In this document: positions 25,720 through 33,887 of the stretch, one piece after another
Layout of the letters: each line of letters begins with the position of its first letter
Position numbering within the stretch: position 1 is the stretch's first letter
Source: Galbitalea sp036499165
GTDB lineage: Bacteria; Actinomycetota; Actinomycetes; Actinomycetales; Microbacteriaceae
Length of the DNA stretch: 64,000 nt
Assembly: GCA_036499165.1 (NCBI GenBank)
Contig: DASYEE010000128.1
Location: 1-64,000, forward strand
Reading direction: 5' to 3'
The notes under the pieces: generated by a model
What the model saw: only the letters and a program-made list of their open reading frames with translations
Told to the model about the DNA's origin: nothing
Databases searched by the model: none
Program-made: the position numbers and the translations under genes

Positions 25720-26199
25720 ATGAGTTCTGTTCTCGGTACCGACCAGTTCTGTTCCGTGGCGCGCAGCCTCGAGGTGCTGGGCGACAAGTGGTCGCTGTTG
25801 ATCGTGCGCCAGGCGTTTTTCGGTGAGACGCGGTTCTCACAGTTCCGCGACTCGCTCGGGATGGCGAAGAACGTGCTGGCCGATCGGCTCGCCACGCTCG
25901 TCTCGTTCGGCGTGCTGGCACCACGCGCCTACCGCGAGGACGGGGAACGCGAGCGCGAGGAGTACATCCTCACCGCACCCGGCCGGGAACTCGTCTACGT
26001 GCTCGGCGCCCTCTCCGGCTGGGGCGACCGCCACCGCCCGAGCGACCACTCCCCGACCCGCATCTACCAGGACGGCGAAACGGGCGAACGCGTCGAGCTC
26101 CAGTTCGTGACCGCGGCCGGCCGGGTCGTTCATGGCACGGATGTCGTGGCCACCGAGCCCCTGGAGCGTGCCGCGGCGGGCAGCAGCGCACCCCGGTAG
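25720..26199 (+). CDS. HxlR-family transcriptional regulator
   Basis: 159 residues. CSVARSLEVLGDKWSLLIVR is the diagnostic HxlR start, with the conserved Cys that serves as a redox or aldehyde sensor in some members. The winged helix follows (RFSQFRDSLGMAKNVLADRL). The C-terminal 50 residues are an extension with no clear motif. It diverges from the SDR gene and probably represses it and itself through the inverted repeat at 25679-25703. TAGTGT seven bases before the ATG suggests a leaderless mRNA. Confidence 0.9.
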   Translation: MSSVLGTDQFCSVARSLEVLGDKWSLLIVRQAFFGETRFSQFRDSLGMAKNVLADRLATLVSFGVLAPRAYREDGEREREEYILTAPGRELVYVLGALSGWGDRHRPSDHSPTRIYQDGETGERVELQFVTAAGRVVHGTDVVATEPLERAAAGSSAPR

Positions 26200-26244
26200 A
26201 ATCGGAGGATCCCGGCACGCCCTCGAACCAGGAGCCTCTCGCCA

Positions 26245-28602
26245 GTGAGCACCCCAGCCGCGTCCAGCGCCAGCGCGTCCAGCGCTACTCCGTCCATCGC
26301 AAATGCAGCGCCTGCCGCTGCCGACACGGTCGCAAACGCCACGGCCACTCCCGAGCGCGAGCAGCCGTACGCCGCACTCGGTCTGAAGCCCGACGAATAC
26401 GCGAGCATCCGCGAGATCCTCGGGCGACGCCCGACCAGCGGTGAGCTCGCCATATACTCCGTCATGTGGAGCGAGCACTGCTCATACAAGTCATCGAAGC
26501 CATACCTTCGGCAGTTCGGCACGAAAACAACGCCGAAGATGCGGAAGAACCTGATGGTCGGCATGGGTGAGAACGCCGGCGTCGTGGATGTCGGTAACGG
26601 CTGGGCAGTCACGTTCAAGATCGAAAGCCACAATCACCCCAGCTACATCGAGCCGTTCCAGGGCGCCGCAACCGGAGTCGGTGGCATTGTGCGCGACATC
26701 ATCTCCATGGGCGCGCGACCCGTCGCCGTCATGGACGCGCTGCGCTTCGGCGACATCGATGACCCGGACACCGCCCGCGTCGTGCACGGAGTGGTCTCCG
26801 GAATCAGCTTCTACGGCAACTGCCTCGGCCTTCCGAACATCGGCGGCGAAACCTACTTCGACTCCGTCTACCAGGCGAATCCGCTCGTCAACGCACTCGC
26901 GGTCGGGGTCCTCCGGCACGAAGACCTACATCTGGCCAACGCGCGCGGTGTCGGCAACAAGGTGGTCCTCTTCGGTGCGCGCACCGGCGGCGACGGCATC
27001 GGCGGCGCATCCATTCTTGCCAGCGACAGCTTCAGCGCAGGCGGCCCGACCAAGCGCCCGGCCGTGCAGGTCGGCGACCCGTTCGCCGAGAAGGTGCTCA
27101 TCGAGTGCTGCCTCGAGCTGTTCCAGCAGGAACTGGTTGAAGGTATCCAGGATCTCGGCGCAGCAGGAATCAGCTGCGCGACCAGCGAGCTGGCGTCGAA
27201 CGGCGACGGCGGAATGTTCATCGAGCTCGACAACGTGCTGCTGCGCGATCCAACGCTCACCGCCGAGGAGATCCTCATGTCGGAGAGCCAGGAGCGCATG
27301 ATGGCGATCGTGACGCCAGACAAGCTCGAGGGCTTCATGCGCGTCGTCGCCAAATGGGATGTCGAGACCAGCGTCCTCGGCGAGGTCACAGACACCGGCC
27401 GCCTCATCATCAACTGGCACGGCGAAGAGATCGTCAACGTCGAACCTCGCACGGTCGCCGTTGATGGCCCCGTATACGACCGCCCCGTCACCTACCCGAC
27501 CTGGATCGACGCGCTCAACTCGGACTCCGCCTCGAAGCTTGCGCGTCCGACGGAGGCGGCAGACCTCAGAGACCAGATCTTCCGGCTGATTGGCAGCGCC
27601 AATCTGGCGGACAAGCGCTGGATCACCAACCAGTACGACACCTACGTGCTCGGCAACACCGCACTCAGCTTCCCCGACGACGGAGGAATGGTGCGGGTCG
27701 ACGACGAGAGCGGCCTCGGCTTCGCTGTTGCGACGGATGCGAACGGCCGCTACTGCCAGCTGGACCCCTACCAGGGCGCGCAGCTGGCCCTGGCTGAGGC
27801 ATTCCGCAACGTCGCCGTCACCGGCGCGAAACCCGTCGCCGTCAGCGACTGCCTGAACTTCGGCAGCCCAGAGAACCCCGAGGTCATGTGGCAGTTCAGC
27901 CGCGCGGTCGAAGGCATCGCGGATGGCTGCATGACGCTCGAGATCCCGGTCACCGGCCGCAATGTGAGCTTCTACAACCAGACCGGGGATGTCCCGATCC
28001 ACCCGACCCCGGTCGTCGCCGTACTCGGAGTGATCGACGATGTCGCGAAGCGCATCCCCTCCGGCTGGCAGGACGAGGGCAACAACATCTACCTGCTCGG
28101 CACGACGCGCGAAGAGCTCGACGGCTCGGCGTGGGCCGAAGTCGTTCACGACCACCTCGGCGGTCGGCCGCCGCTCGTCGACCTCGAGGGCGAGCAGCGT
28201 CTCGCCGACCTGCTCGCGGCCGCCAACGAGCAGAACATCATCTCGAGCGCGCACGACCTCGCCGACGGCGGGCTCGCCCAGGCCGTCATCGAGAGTGCGC
28301 TGCGGTTCGGGGTCGGCGCGCGCGTCTGGCTCGGAGGGATCGTCGACCGCGACGGCGTGGATGCCGCGACCGCGCTGTTCAGCGAGTCGAGTGGGCGCGT
28401 GATCGTGTCGGTTCCGCGCGAGGACGACGTGAAGTTCCAGGGGCTCTGCGAGGGGCGCGGTTACCCGGCGCTCCGCATCGGTGTCACGGACTCACGCGAC
28501 ACATTCGAGCTTCAGGATGTCTTCACTGCGTCCCTCGATGAGCTGCGCGAAGCAAACCGCTCGCCGCTGACCCGACGCTTCGGCGCGACCATCGGCGCGT
28601 AG
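26245..28602 (+). CDS. purL: FGAM synthase catalytic subunit PurL
   Basis: 785 residues, the small PurL type that works with PurS and PurQ. GTG 26245 follows an AGGAG about eleven bases upstream. The first 40 residues are Ala/Ser-rich and not conserved. Then come MWSEHCSYKSSK (catalytic His), ESHNHPSYIEPFQGAATGVG, GARTGGDGIGG and SAHDLADGGLAQAVIES. It is separated from purS-purQ by glpX, an SDR and an HxlR gene. Downstream lies a repeat-rich intergenic stretch. Confidence 0.97.
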   Translation: MSTPAASSASASSATPSIANAAPAAADTVANATATPEREQPYAALGLKPDEYASIREILGRRPTSGELAIYSVMWSEHCSYKSSKPYLRQFGTKTTPKMRKNLMVGMGENAGVVDVGNGWAVTFKIESHNHPSYIEPFQGAATGVGGIVRDIISMGARPVAVMDALRFGDIDDPDTARVVHGVVSGISFYGNCLGLPNIGGETYFDSVYQANPLVNALAVGVLRHEDLHLANARGVGNKVVLFGARTGGDGIGGASILASDSFSAGGPTKRPAVQVGDPFAEKVLIECCLELFQQELVEGIQDLGAAGISCATSELASNGDGGMFIELDNVLLRDPTLTAEEILMSESQERMMAIVTPDKLEGFMRVVAKWDVETSVLGEVTDTGRLIINWHGEEIVNVEPRTVAVDGPVYDRPVTYPTWIDALNSDSASKLARPTEAADLRDQIFRLIGSANLADKRWITNQYDTYVLGNTALSFPDDGGMVRVDDESGLGFAVATDANGRYCQLDPYQGAQLALAEAFRNVAVTGAKPVAVSDCLNFGSPENPEVMWQFSRAVEGIADGCMTLEIPVTGRNVSFYNQTGDVPIHPTPVVAVLGVIDDVAKRIPSGWQDEGNNIYLLGTTREELDGSAWAEVVHDHLGGRPPLVDLEGEQRLADLLAAANEQNIISSAHDLADGGLAQAVIESALRFGVGARVWLGGIVDRDGVDAATALFSESSGRVIVSVPREDDVKFQGLCEGRGYPALRIGVTDSRDTFELQDVFTASLDELREANRSPLTRRFGATIGA

Positions 28603-28776
28603 GGTCTCGATAACGCCGGCTTCGCGCGGCTACTCGACCAGCGAGGCAACTCGGTGGTCGAGTAGCCGCGGCGAGGCAACTCGGTGGTCGAGTAGCCGCG
28701 GCGAGGCACGAGCCCGCCGGGGCAACTCGGTGGTCGAGTAGCCGCGGCGAGGCACGAGCCCGGCGTTATCGAGACC
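28603..28776. repeat. Composite palindromic repeat region
   Basis: An inverted copy of the 37-bp core (GGTCTCGATAACGCC...GGCTACTCGACC) occupies 28603-28639. It is followed by three forward partial copies of GGTGGTCGAGTAGCCGCGGC from 28654, 28684 and 28730. The block ends in GTTATCGAGACC. It fills the gap between purL and the convergent VOC gene. The 28603-28639 copy is identical to one at 51184-51220. Confidence 0.85.
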
Positions 28777-28786
28777 GCCCTCCGAG

Positions 28787-29191
28787 CTACGCGGCCTGCG
28801 CGATCCGGACGGTGTTGCCCGACGGGTCGCGGAACGCACAGTCGCGCGGTCCCCAGCCCTGGTCCATCGGTTCCTGGAGCACCTCGGCTCCCGACGCGCG
28901 CACGCGCTCGAACGTGGTATCCAGGTCGTCCGTGCGGAACACGATGATGGGCAGCGAGCCCTTGGTAAGCAACTCCTGGAGCGCGTCTCCGTCGGCTTGC
29001 GAGCGCCCGGCGTGCGGAACCGACAGCACGAGGCCGAGACCTGGCTGCTCGTCGCTGCCGAGCGTCACCCAGCGGTACTCGCCCGATGCCACGTCGTTCT
29101 CGACTTCGAGGCCGAGCGCGTCACCGTAGAAGGCGATGGACTCGTCGACGTCGTTGACCGTGATGTTGAAGTACTGGATAGCGATTGTCAT
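28787..29191 (-). CDS. Single-domain VOC/glyoxalase-like protein
   Basis: 134 residues: TIAIQYFNITVNDVDESIAF, YRWVTLGSDEQPGLGLVLS and FRDPSGNTVRIAQAA form one vicinal-oxygen-chelate domain with the common DPSGN turn. Such proteins usually act as dimers in resistance or lactoylglutathione-like chemistry; the substrate is unknown. ATG 29191 gives the family length. It starts ten bases after the AraC-type gene ends, so they form one operon. Confidence 0.85.
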   Translation of the reverse strand: MTIAIQYFNITVNDVDESIAFYGDALGLEVENDVASGEYRWVTLGSDEQPGLGLVLSVPHAGRSQADGDALQELLTKGSLPIIVFRTDDLDTTFERVRASGAEVLQEPMDQGWGPRDCAFRDPSGNTVRIAQAA

Positions 29192-29201
29192 GCAAATAAC
29201 G

Positions 29202-29627
29202 CTATGACCGGCCCTTCGCGGAAGCTTCTCGAATCCTGCTCGGTCTCGTGCGCATCTTGGCGAGGAACCCTGGCATGGTCCGGATGGCTGTGTGCTCGTG
29301 CGATCGGTAGCTGGTCGGCGTCTCGCCGACGATCTCGGTGAATCGGGCGCTGAACGACCCGAGCGACGTGCTGCCGACGGCCATGCAGGCATCCGTCACG
29401 CTCATCCCGTCGCGGAGCAGTGCCATGGCCCGTTCGATGCGGCGGGTCATCAGGTAGTTGTACGGCGTCTCGCCGTAGGCGGCGCGGAACTGCCGGGAGA
29501 AGTGCGCCGGAGACATCAGAGCGCGCGCCGCCATGGTCGGCACGTCGAGCGGCTTCGCGTACTCGCGATCGATGAGGTCGCGTGCGCGGCGCAGGTGCGC
29601 GAGATTCGCGATCGCCTCCGGGGTCAT
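29202..29627 (-). CDS. AraC-family DNA-binding protein (HTH only)
   Basis: 141 residues containing only the two-helix-turn-helix AraC unit: PTMAARALMSPAHFSRQFRA and TDACMAVGSTSLGSFSARFT. There is no N-terminal sensor domain. ATG 29627 is preceded by TACCGT at six bases (minus strand), suggesting leaderless transcription; an upstream ATG at 29807 would overlap the divergent reductase. It is in an operon with the VOC gene and divergent from two aldo/keto reductases, either of which could be its target. Confidence 0.85.
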   Translation of the reverse strand: MTPEAIANLAHLRRARDLIDREYAKPLDVPTMAARALMSPAHFSRQFRAAYGETPYNYLMTRRIERAMALLRDGMSVTDACMAVGSTSLGSFSARFTEIVGETPTSYRSHEHTAIRTMPGFLAKMRTRPSRIREASAKGRS

Positions 29628-29678
29628 GGCACGACGGTAACACGCGTTCACGACCGTGTTCCAGCGCTCGATTGGACA

Positions 29679-29690
29679 GTGAGCGCTCAC
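29679..29690. promoter_or_regulatory. 12-bp palindrome between AraC and aldo/keto reductase
   Basis: GTGAGCGCTCAC is a perfect 12-bp palindrome 18 bp upstream of the first aldo/keto reductase start and about 50 bp upstream of the divergent AraC-type gene. It could be an operator, though AraC sites are more often direct repeats. Confidence 0.4.
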
Positions 29691-29708
29691 CGGAGCAGTG
29701 TTGGAACC

Positions 29709-30680
29709 ATGGAATATACCCATCTCGGCCGCACAGGCCTCAGCGTTTCCCGCATCTGCCTCGGCACCATGAACTTCGGCCCCCAGACCGAGGAGGATGA
29801 CGCCCACTCGATCATGGATTCAGCCCACGACTCCGGCATCAACTTCTTCGACACCGCAAACGTCTACGGCCAGCACAAGGGCCGCGGCGCGACGGAGGAA
29901 ATCCTCGGACGGTACTTCGCGAAGGGCGGCGACCGCCGGGAGAAGACCGTTCTCGCGACCAAGGTCTACGGCAACATGACCGACTACCCCAACGAGGGCA
30001 AGCTCTCTGCCCTCAACATCCGGCGGGCACTGGATGCCTCGCTGAAGCGCCTGCAGACCGACTACGTCGACCTGTACCAGTTCCACCACGTCGACCGTGA
30101 CACCCCGTGGGACGAGATCTGGCAGGCGATCGACGTCGCGATCGCGCAGGGCAAGATCCTCTACGCCGGCAGCAGCAACTTCGCGGGCTGGCACATCGCG
30201 ACCGCCCAGGAGGCCGCGCGCAGGCGCAACTCTGTCGGCCTCGTGAGCGAGCAGTCGCTCTACAACCTGGTCACGCGTGACCTCGAGATCGAGGTCATCC
30301 CGGCAGCGCAGGCGAACGGACTCGGCCTCATCCCATGGTCGCCCCTCAGCGGCGGGCTGCTCGGCGGCGTGCTCAAGAAGGAGAACGAGGGCAAGCGTCG
30401 CCAGAACGACCAGGCGAAGGCCGCCCTCGAGAAGCACCATGACGCGATCGAGAAGTACGAGGCCTTCGCGGATGAGTTGGGGCATGAGCCGGGGGATGTC
30501 GCGCTCGCCTGGCTCCTGCACCAGCCCGCCGTCACCGCACCGATCGTGGGGCCGCGCACGCAGGAGCAGCTGGACTCGGCCATCCGTGCGGTCGACCTGA
30601 AGCTCGACGCGGACGCCCTTGCCCGCCTTGACGAGATCTTCCCGGCGAACAAACCGGCGCCAGAGAACTACGCCTGGTAA
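29709..30680 (+). CDS. Aldo/keto reductase
   Basis: 323 residues with a TIM-barrel aldo/keto reductase pattern: EYTHLGRTGLSVSRICLGTM at the start, INFFDTANVYG with the catalytic Asp and Tyr, KVYGNM with the catalytic Lys region, and YQFHHVDRDTPW with His. SNFAGW and PWSPLSGGLLGG are family landmarks. It probably reduces aldehydes with NADPH. The second reductase starts five bases after its stop, so the two are co-transcribed. Confidence 0.9.
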   Translation: MEYTHLGRTGLSVSRICLGTMNFGPQTEEDDAHSIMDSAHDSGINFFDTANVYGQHKGRGATEEILGRYFAKGGDRREKTVLATKVYGNMTDYPNEGKLSALNIRRALDASLKRLQTDYVDLYQFHHVDRDTPWDEIWQAIDVAIAQGKILYAGSSNFAGWHIATAQEAARRRNSVGLVSEQSLYNLVTRDLEIEVIPAAQANGLGLIPWSPLSGGLLGGVLKKENEGKRRQNDQAKAALEKHHDAIEKYEAFADELGHEPGDVALAWLLHQPAVTAPIVGPRTQEQLDSAIRAVDLKLDADALARLDEIFPANKPAPENYAW

Positions 30681-30685
30681 CCGGG

Positions 30686-31546
30686 ATGAAGACACGCACC
30701 ATCGGCGACGTCACCGTCTCCGCCGTCGGCCTCGGCGGGATGCCCCTGTCGATCGAGGGACGCCCGGATGACGCCCGCGCCGTAGCGACGATCCACGCTG
30801 CCCTCGATGCCGGCATCACGTTCATCGACACAGCGGACGCCTACCGGCTCGCCGGCGAGGACAACTCGCACAATGAGCTCCTGATCGCGAAGGCGCTGAA
30901 GAGCTACGGCGGCGACACCTCAGGCATCCTGGTCGCGACGAAGGGCGGGCACCTGCGCCCGGAGCCGGTCCAGGGTCCGTGGGGCCAGAACGGCGACCCG
31001 GCATACCTGAAGCGAGCCGCGGAGGAGTCGCTGAGGAACCTCGGCATCGACGTGATCGGGCTGTACCAGTTCCATCGGCCGGACCCGGAGGTCGACTACG
31101 CGGATTCCGTCAGCGCGATTCGCGACCTGCTCGACGAGGGCAAGATCCGGATGGCCGGAATCTCGAACGCGAACCCAGAGCAGATCCGGCTGGCCCAGGA
31201 GATCCTGGGCGGTCGGCTCGTCTCCGTGCAGAACCAGTATTCTCCGGCTTTCCGGTCGAGCGAACCGGAACTGGAGCTCTGCAACGAACTCGGAATCGCG
31301 TTCCTGCCGTGGAGCCCCCTGAGCGGAATCGGTCGCGCTGGAGGCCTCGGCGAAGCCTTCGCGCCGTTCGCGGAGGTCGCGGATGCCCGTGGCGTCAGCG
31401 CGCAGGTCGTGGCCCTCGCCTGGGAGCTCGCGAAGGCACCCGTCGTCATCCCGATCCCGGGATCGTCGAGGCCCGAAACGATCACCGACTCGGCGACCGC
31501 GCCAGACCTCGTCCTCACGGCAGAGGAACTCGCCCTCCTCGGCTGA
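30686..31546 (+). CDS. Aldo/keto reductase
   Basis: 286 residues, a different aldo/keto reductase subgroup from its upstream neighbour: VSAVGLGGMPLSIEGRPDD, ITFIDTADAYRLAGEDNSHN with Asp and Tyr, ATKGGH with Lys and YQFHRPDPEVDY with His. The barrel ends with VIPIPGSSRPETI, the NADPH 2'-phosphate-binding segment. It is the second gene of a two-gene unit and stops three bases before the convergent Ohr gene ends. Confidence 0.9.
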   Translation: MKTRTIGDVTVSAVGLGGMPLSIEGRPDDARAVATIHAALDAGITFIDTADAYRLAGEDNSHNELLIAKALKSYGGDTSGILVATKGGHLRPEPVQGPWGQNGDPAYLKRAAEESLRNLGIDVIGLYQFHRPDPEVDYADSVSAIRDLLDEGKIRMAGISNANPEQIRLAQEILGGRLVSVQNQYSPAFRSSEPELELCNELGIAFLPWSPLSGIGRAGGLGEAFAPFAEVADARGVSAQVVALAWELAKAPVVIPIPGSSRPETITDSATAPDLVLTAEELALLG

Positions 31547-31549
31547 CCG

Positions 31550-31969
31550 TCAGTCGACGAGCGTGAGCTTCACGTCGACGTTGCCCCGGGTCGCGTTCGA
31601 GTACGGGCACACCTGGTGCGCCCCGTCTGCCAGCTGCTGTCGCTGGTCGGCGGGGACGTTCGGCGCGTAGATGTCGAGGTCGACGGCGATTCCATAGGCG
31701 ATGTCAGAGGTCTTGCCGAGCGCGACGCTGGCTGACACCTGCGCGCCGGTCGTGTCGACGCCCATCCGCTTGCCGACGCCGTGAAGGGCTGACAGGAAGC
31801 ATGCCGCGTACGCTACCGCGAACAGTTGCTCGGGGTTCGTTCCTTCGCCGCTGCCGCCAAGCTCCTTTGGCGGGCGAGTGTCCATGTCGATCTGGTTGTC
31901 CTCGCTGAGAACGTGGCCGTCACGGCCACCCCCGCTGGCGTGGGCGATGGCCGTGTAGAGAGAATCCAT
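31550..31969 (-). CDS. ohr: Organic hydroperoxide resistance protein
   Basis: 139 residues of the Ohr/OsmC fold. The two redox Cys are in YAACFLSALH and HQVCPYSNATRGNVDV, the exact Ohr arrangement, and the conserved Arg/Glu region is near TNPEQLFAV. Ohr is a dithiol peroxidase that removes organic and fatty acid hydroperoxides. No OhrR gene is adjacent in the window. Confidence 0.94.
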   Translation of the reverse strand: MDSLYTAIAHASGGGRDGHVLSEDNQIDMDTRPPKELGGSGEGTNPEQLFAVAYAACFLSALHGVGKRMGVDTTGAQVSASVALGKTSDIAYGIAVDLDIYAPNVPADQRQQLADGAHQVCPYSNATRGNVDVKLTLVD

Positions 31970-32016
31970 GCACCCAGTCCATCAGAGGTGTGGCCCCGGA
32001 TGCTGGGCATGACCCG

Positions 32017-32889
32017 TTAGGCGTCGCGGCGCCGGTCCCGAACTTCGGCGAGCGGCTCGAATCCCGCCGACTTGTAGGTCGCAACGCCGCCGAGGTTGGA
32101 ACTCCGTGTGCACACGATCGCGCTCGACGAGCCGAGGTACCGCAGGGCCGCTGCGGCCGCGATTGCGATCGCTCGGCCGTAGCCGCGCCCTCGATGATCC
32201 CGATGTACGCCCATGGGCTCCAGCAGCCCCGGTCTACCGTCACCAGCCGACCACACCGTTACGGCGGCGACGGCGTTATCGTCATCGTCGTACGCCATCA
32301 GGCATCGGGCATCGGCATCGGCATACGACGGCGCGGCCGCCATCACCTGCCAGCGTTCGGTCGTGAACGTCGACCCCTCGAACGCGGACCGCTGCACGGC
32401 ACTCCGCGCCTCAGCCAGAGTGGTGCCGACCACCTCGATCCGCACACCGGGATGCTGCACCGGCTCGGTGAGGATGCGGCGTAGCGGCGTCCATGGCTCG
32501 TCGGTGTCCCAGCCGGCAGCGGCGAGCAGATCCTGCAGCATGGCGTCCGCCGGCGCTTCGACGAAGACCCGGCCCGCGCGCAGGATGCCGCGCGCGGGCG
32601 TCGCGAGATCATCGGCGAGCTGCCCAGCGAGTTCGCGGTCCCGGCGTGCGCCCGGTGCGGTCGTCAGTCGCAGCAGATCGGCACCGTCGAGCATGCCGAC
32701 CGCGAGGATCCGTCCGTCGCTCGTCCACGTCCTCACGGCAGCAGCGGTCGTCGCGCCGCCGAATCGCCAGAGCCAGCCGATGTCACCCGGATGCAGCTGC
32801 ATCGGCGCGCCCTCGAGTTGCCAGCCGCGCATCGCGTTGACGACGGCGGGCAGGTCAGCGACGCTCGGGGTGTGCAACTCGATCGCCAT
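32017..32889 (-). CDS. GNAT-family acetyltransferase, two-domain
   Basis: 290 residues. The C-terminal half has the acetyl-CoA loop VHRDHRGRGYGRAIAIAAAA and ends YKSAGFEPLAEVRDRRRD. The N-terminal half (about 1-130) appears to be a second, diverged GNAT-like lobe that lacks this loop. ATG 32889 gives MAIELHTPSVADLPAVV; a further in-frame ATG at 32904 is less likely. The substrate is unknown. It is in line with, and 27 bp after, the SDR gene that precedes it on this strand. Confidence 0.82.
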   Translation of the reverse strand: MAIELHTPSVADLPAVVNAMRGWQLEGAPMQLHPGDIGWLWRFGGATTAAAVRTWTSDGRILAVGMLDGADLLRLTTAPGARRDRELAGQLADDLATPARGILRAGRVFVEAPADAMLQDLLAAAGWDTDEPWTPLRRILTEPVQHPGVRIEVVGTTLAEARSAVQRSAFEGSTFTTERWQVMAAAPSYADADARCLMAYDDDDNAVAAVTVWSAGDGRPGLLEPMGVHRDHRGRGYGRAIAIAAAAALRYLGSSSAIVCTRSSNLGGVATYKSAGFEPLAEVRDRRRDA

Positions 32890-32916
32890 GCTTCGATTAC
32901 ACACCAGGAGGCACGG

Positions 32917-33846
32917 CTAGACCGAGAACGTGATTCCCGTTGCGGCCTCGGCCTGCCGCCAGAACTCTTCGCCGAATGCGGGGGCCGCGCTTGATGCGAC
33001 CGGCTCGATCACGACGGGCGGGCCGGACACGCTGCGACTCGGGCCGTAGAACTGGCCGCCGCGGGCATCCGGGTCGATGGCTGCGCGCACGACTGGCCAG
33101 GCTCCGCGATCCTTGCCGTGCGCCATGACGCCCTCGAGTGTTTCGCCGATGCGCCTGCCGAGCGAGATGTCGTTGATGCCCGGGCGGCGAGCGGAGAGGC
33201 CGTCGACCGCGAACCCGGGATGCGCGAGAAGAGACTCAACGCCGCTTCCTGCCGCGTCGAGCCTGCGCTGCAGCTCCAGCGCGAACGCGTGCATGGCGTG
33301 CTTCGACTGGCCGTAGGCGCGAAAGAAGTTGTACTTGCCCTGCTCGGACTGCAGGTTAGTGATATCAGCCTTCACGATCCGGGTCGCCATGCTCCCGAGG
33401 CCGACGATGCGCGCACCAGACTTCAGCGCCGGGAACGTCAGCGCCGTGAGCGCAAACGGACCGAAGGCGTTCGAGCCGACGACGTACTCGAGCCCATCCT
33501 CGGTGAGGATTCGGGAACTCGACCCACTGGTCGCGCCGGCGTTATTGATGAGTGCGTCGATACGCCCGAGCTTGCGCAGCTTCTCGGCGGCCTCGCGAAT
33601 GGTTCCGAGCGACGACAGGTCGAGCCGCACGAAGTCGATCTCTGCCCCGGGAGTCCTGGACCGAATGGATGCCGCGGCAACCGCCGCCTTCTGCTCCGAT
33701 CGGGAGGCCAGCACGACGCGAGCTCCGGTAGCGGCCAGCTGCTCGCTCACGAAGTAGCCGATGCCCGCGTTGCCGCCCGTTACTACGAAGGTCTTACCGG
33801 GCTGGGCGGGGAGTCGTGCGGGATCCCAGAAGGATTGTGAAGCCAT
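32917..33846 (-). CDS. SDR-family oxidoreductase (retinol-dehydrogenase-like)
   Basis: 309 residues. TFVVTGGNAGIGYFVSEQL is the cofactor-binding motif, LINNAGATSGSSS the NNAG motif, and RAYGQSKHAMH the YxxxK catalytic pair. VRLDLSSLGTI is the family motif DxxS. The C-terminal region is longer than classical SDRs, as in the retinol-dehydrogenase-like and light-dependent-reductase-like group. The substrate is unknown. Confidence 0.87.
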   Translation of the reverse strand: MASQSFWDPARLPAQPGKTFVVTGGNAGIGYFVSEQLAATGARVVLASRSEQKAAVAAASIRSRTPGAEIDFVRLDLSSLGTIREAAEKLRKLGRIDALINNAGATSGSSSRILTEDGLEYVVGSNAFGPFALTALTFPALKSGARIVGLGSMATRIVKADITNLQSEQGKYNFFRAYGQSKHAMHAFALELQRRLDAAGSGVESLLAHPGFAVDGLSARRPGINDISLGRRIGETLEGVMAHGKDRGAWPVVRAAIDPDARGGQFYGPSRSVSGPPVVIEPVASSAAPAFGEEFWRQAEAATGITFSV

Positions 33847-33887
33847 GGTTTGACCATAGCCGCCGCGCGACCCCCAGCCGTACCGGC

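Noticed and set aside
25623..25895. 90-residue N-terminal extension of the SDR
   Set aside because: It overlaps the divergent HxlR gene and its promoter; the Rossmann motif begins properly after ATG 25622.
26926..28254. 442-codon open frame on the minus strand
   Set aside because: Antisense to purL, with no recognisable motif.
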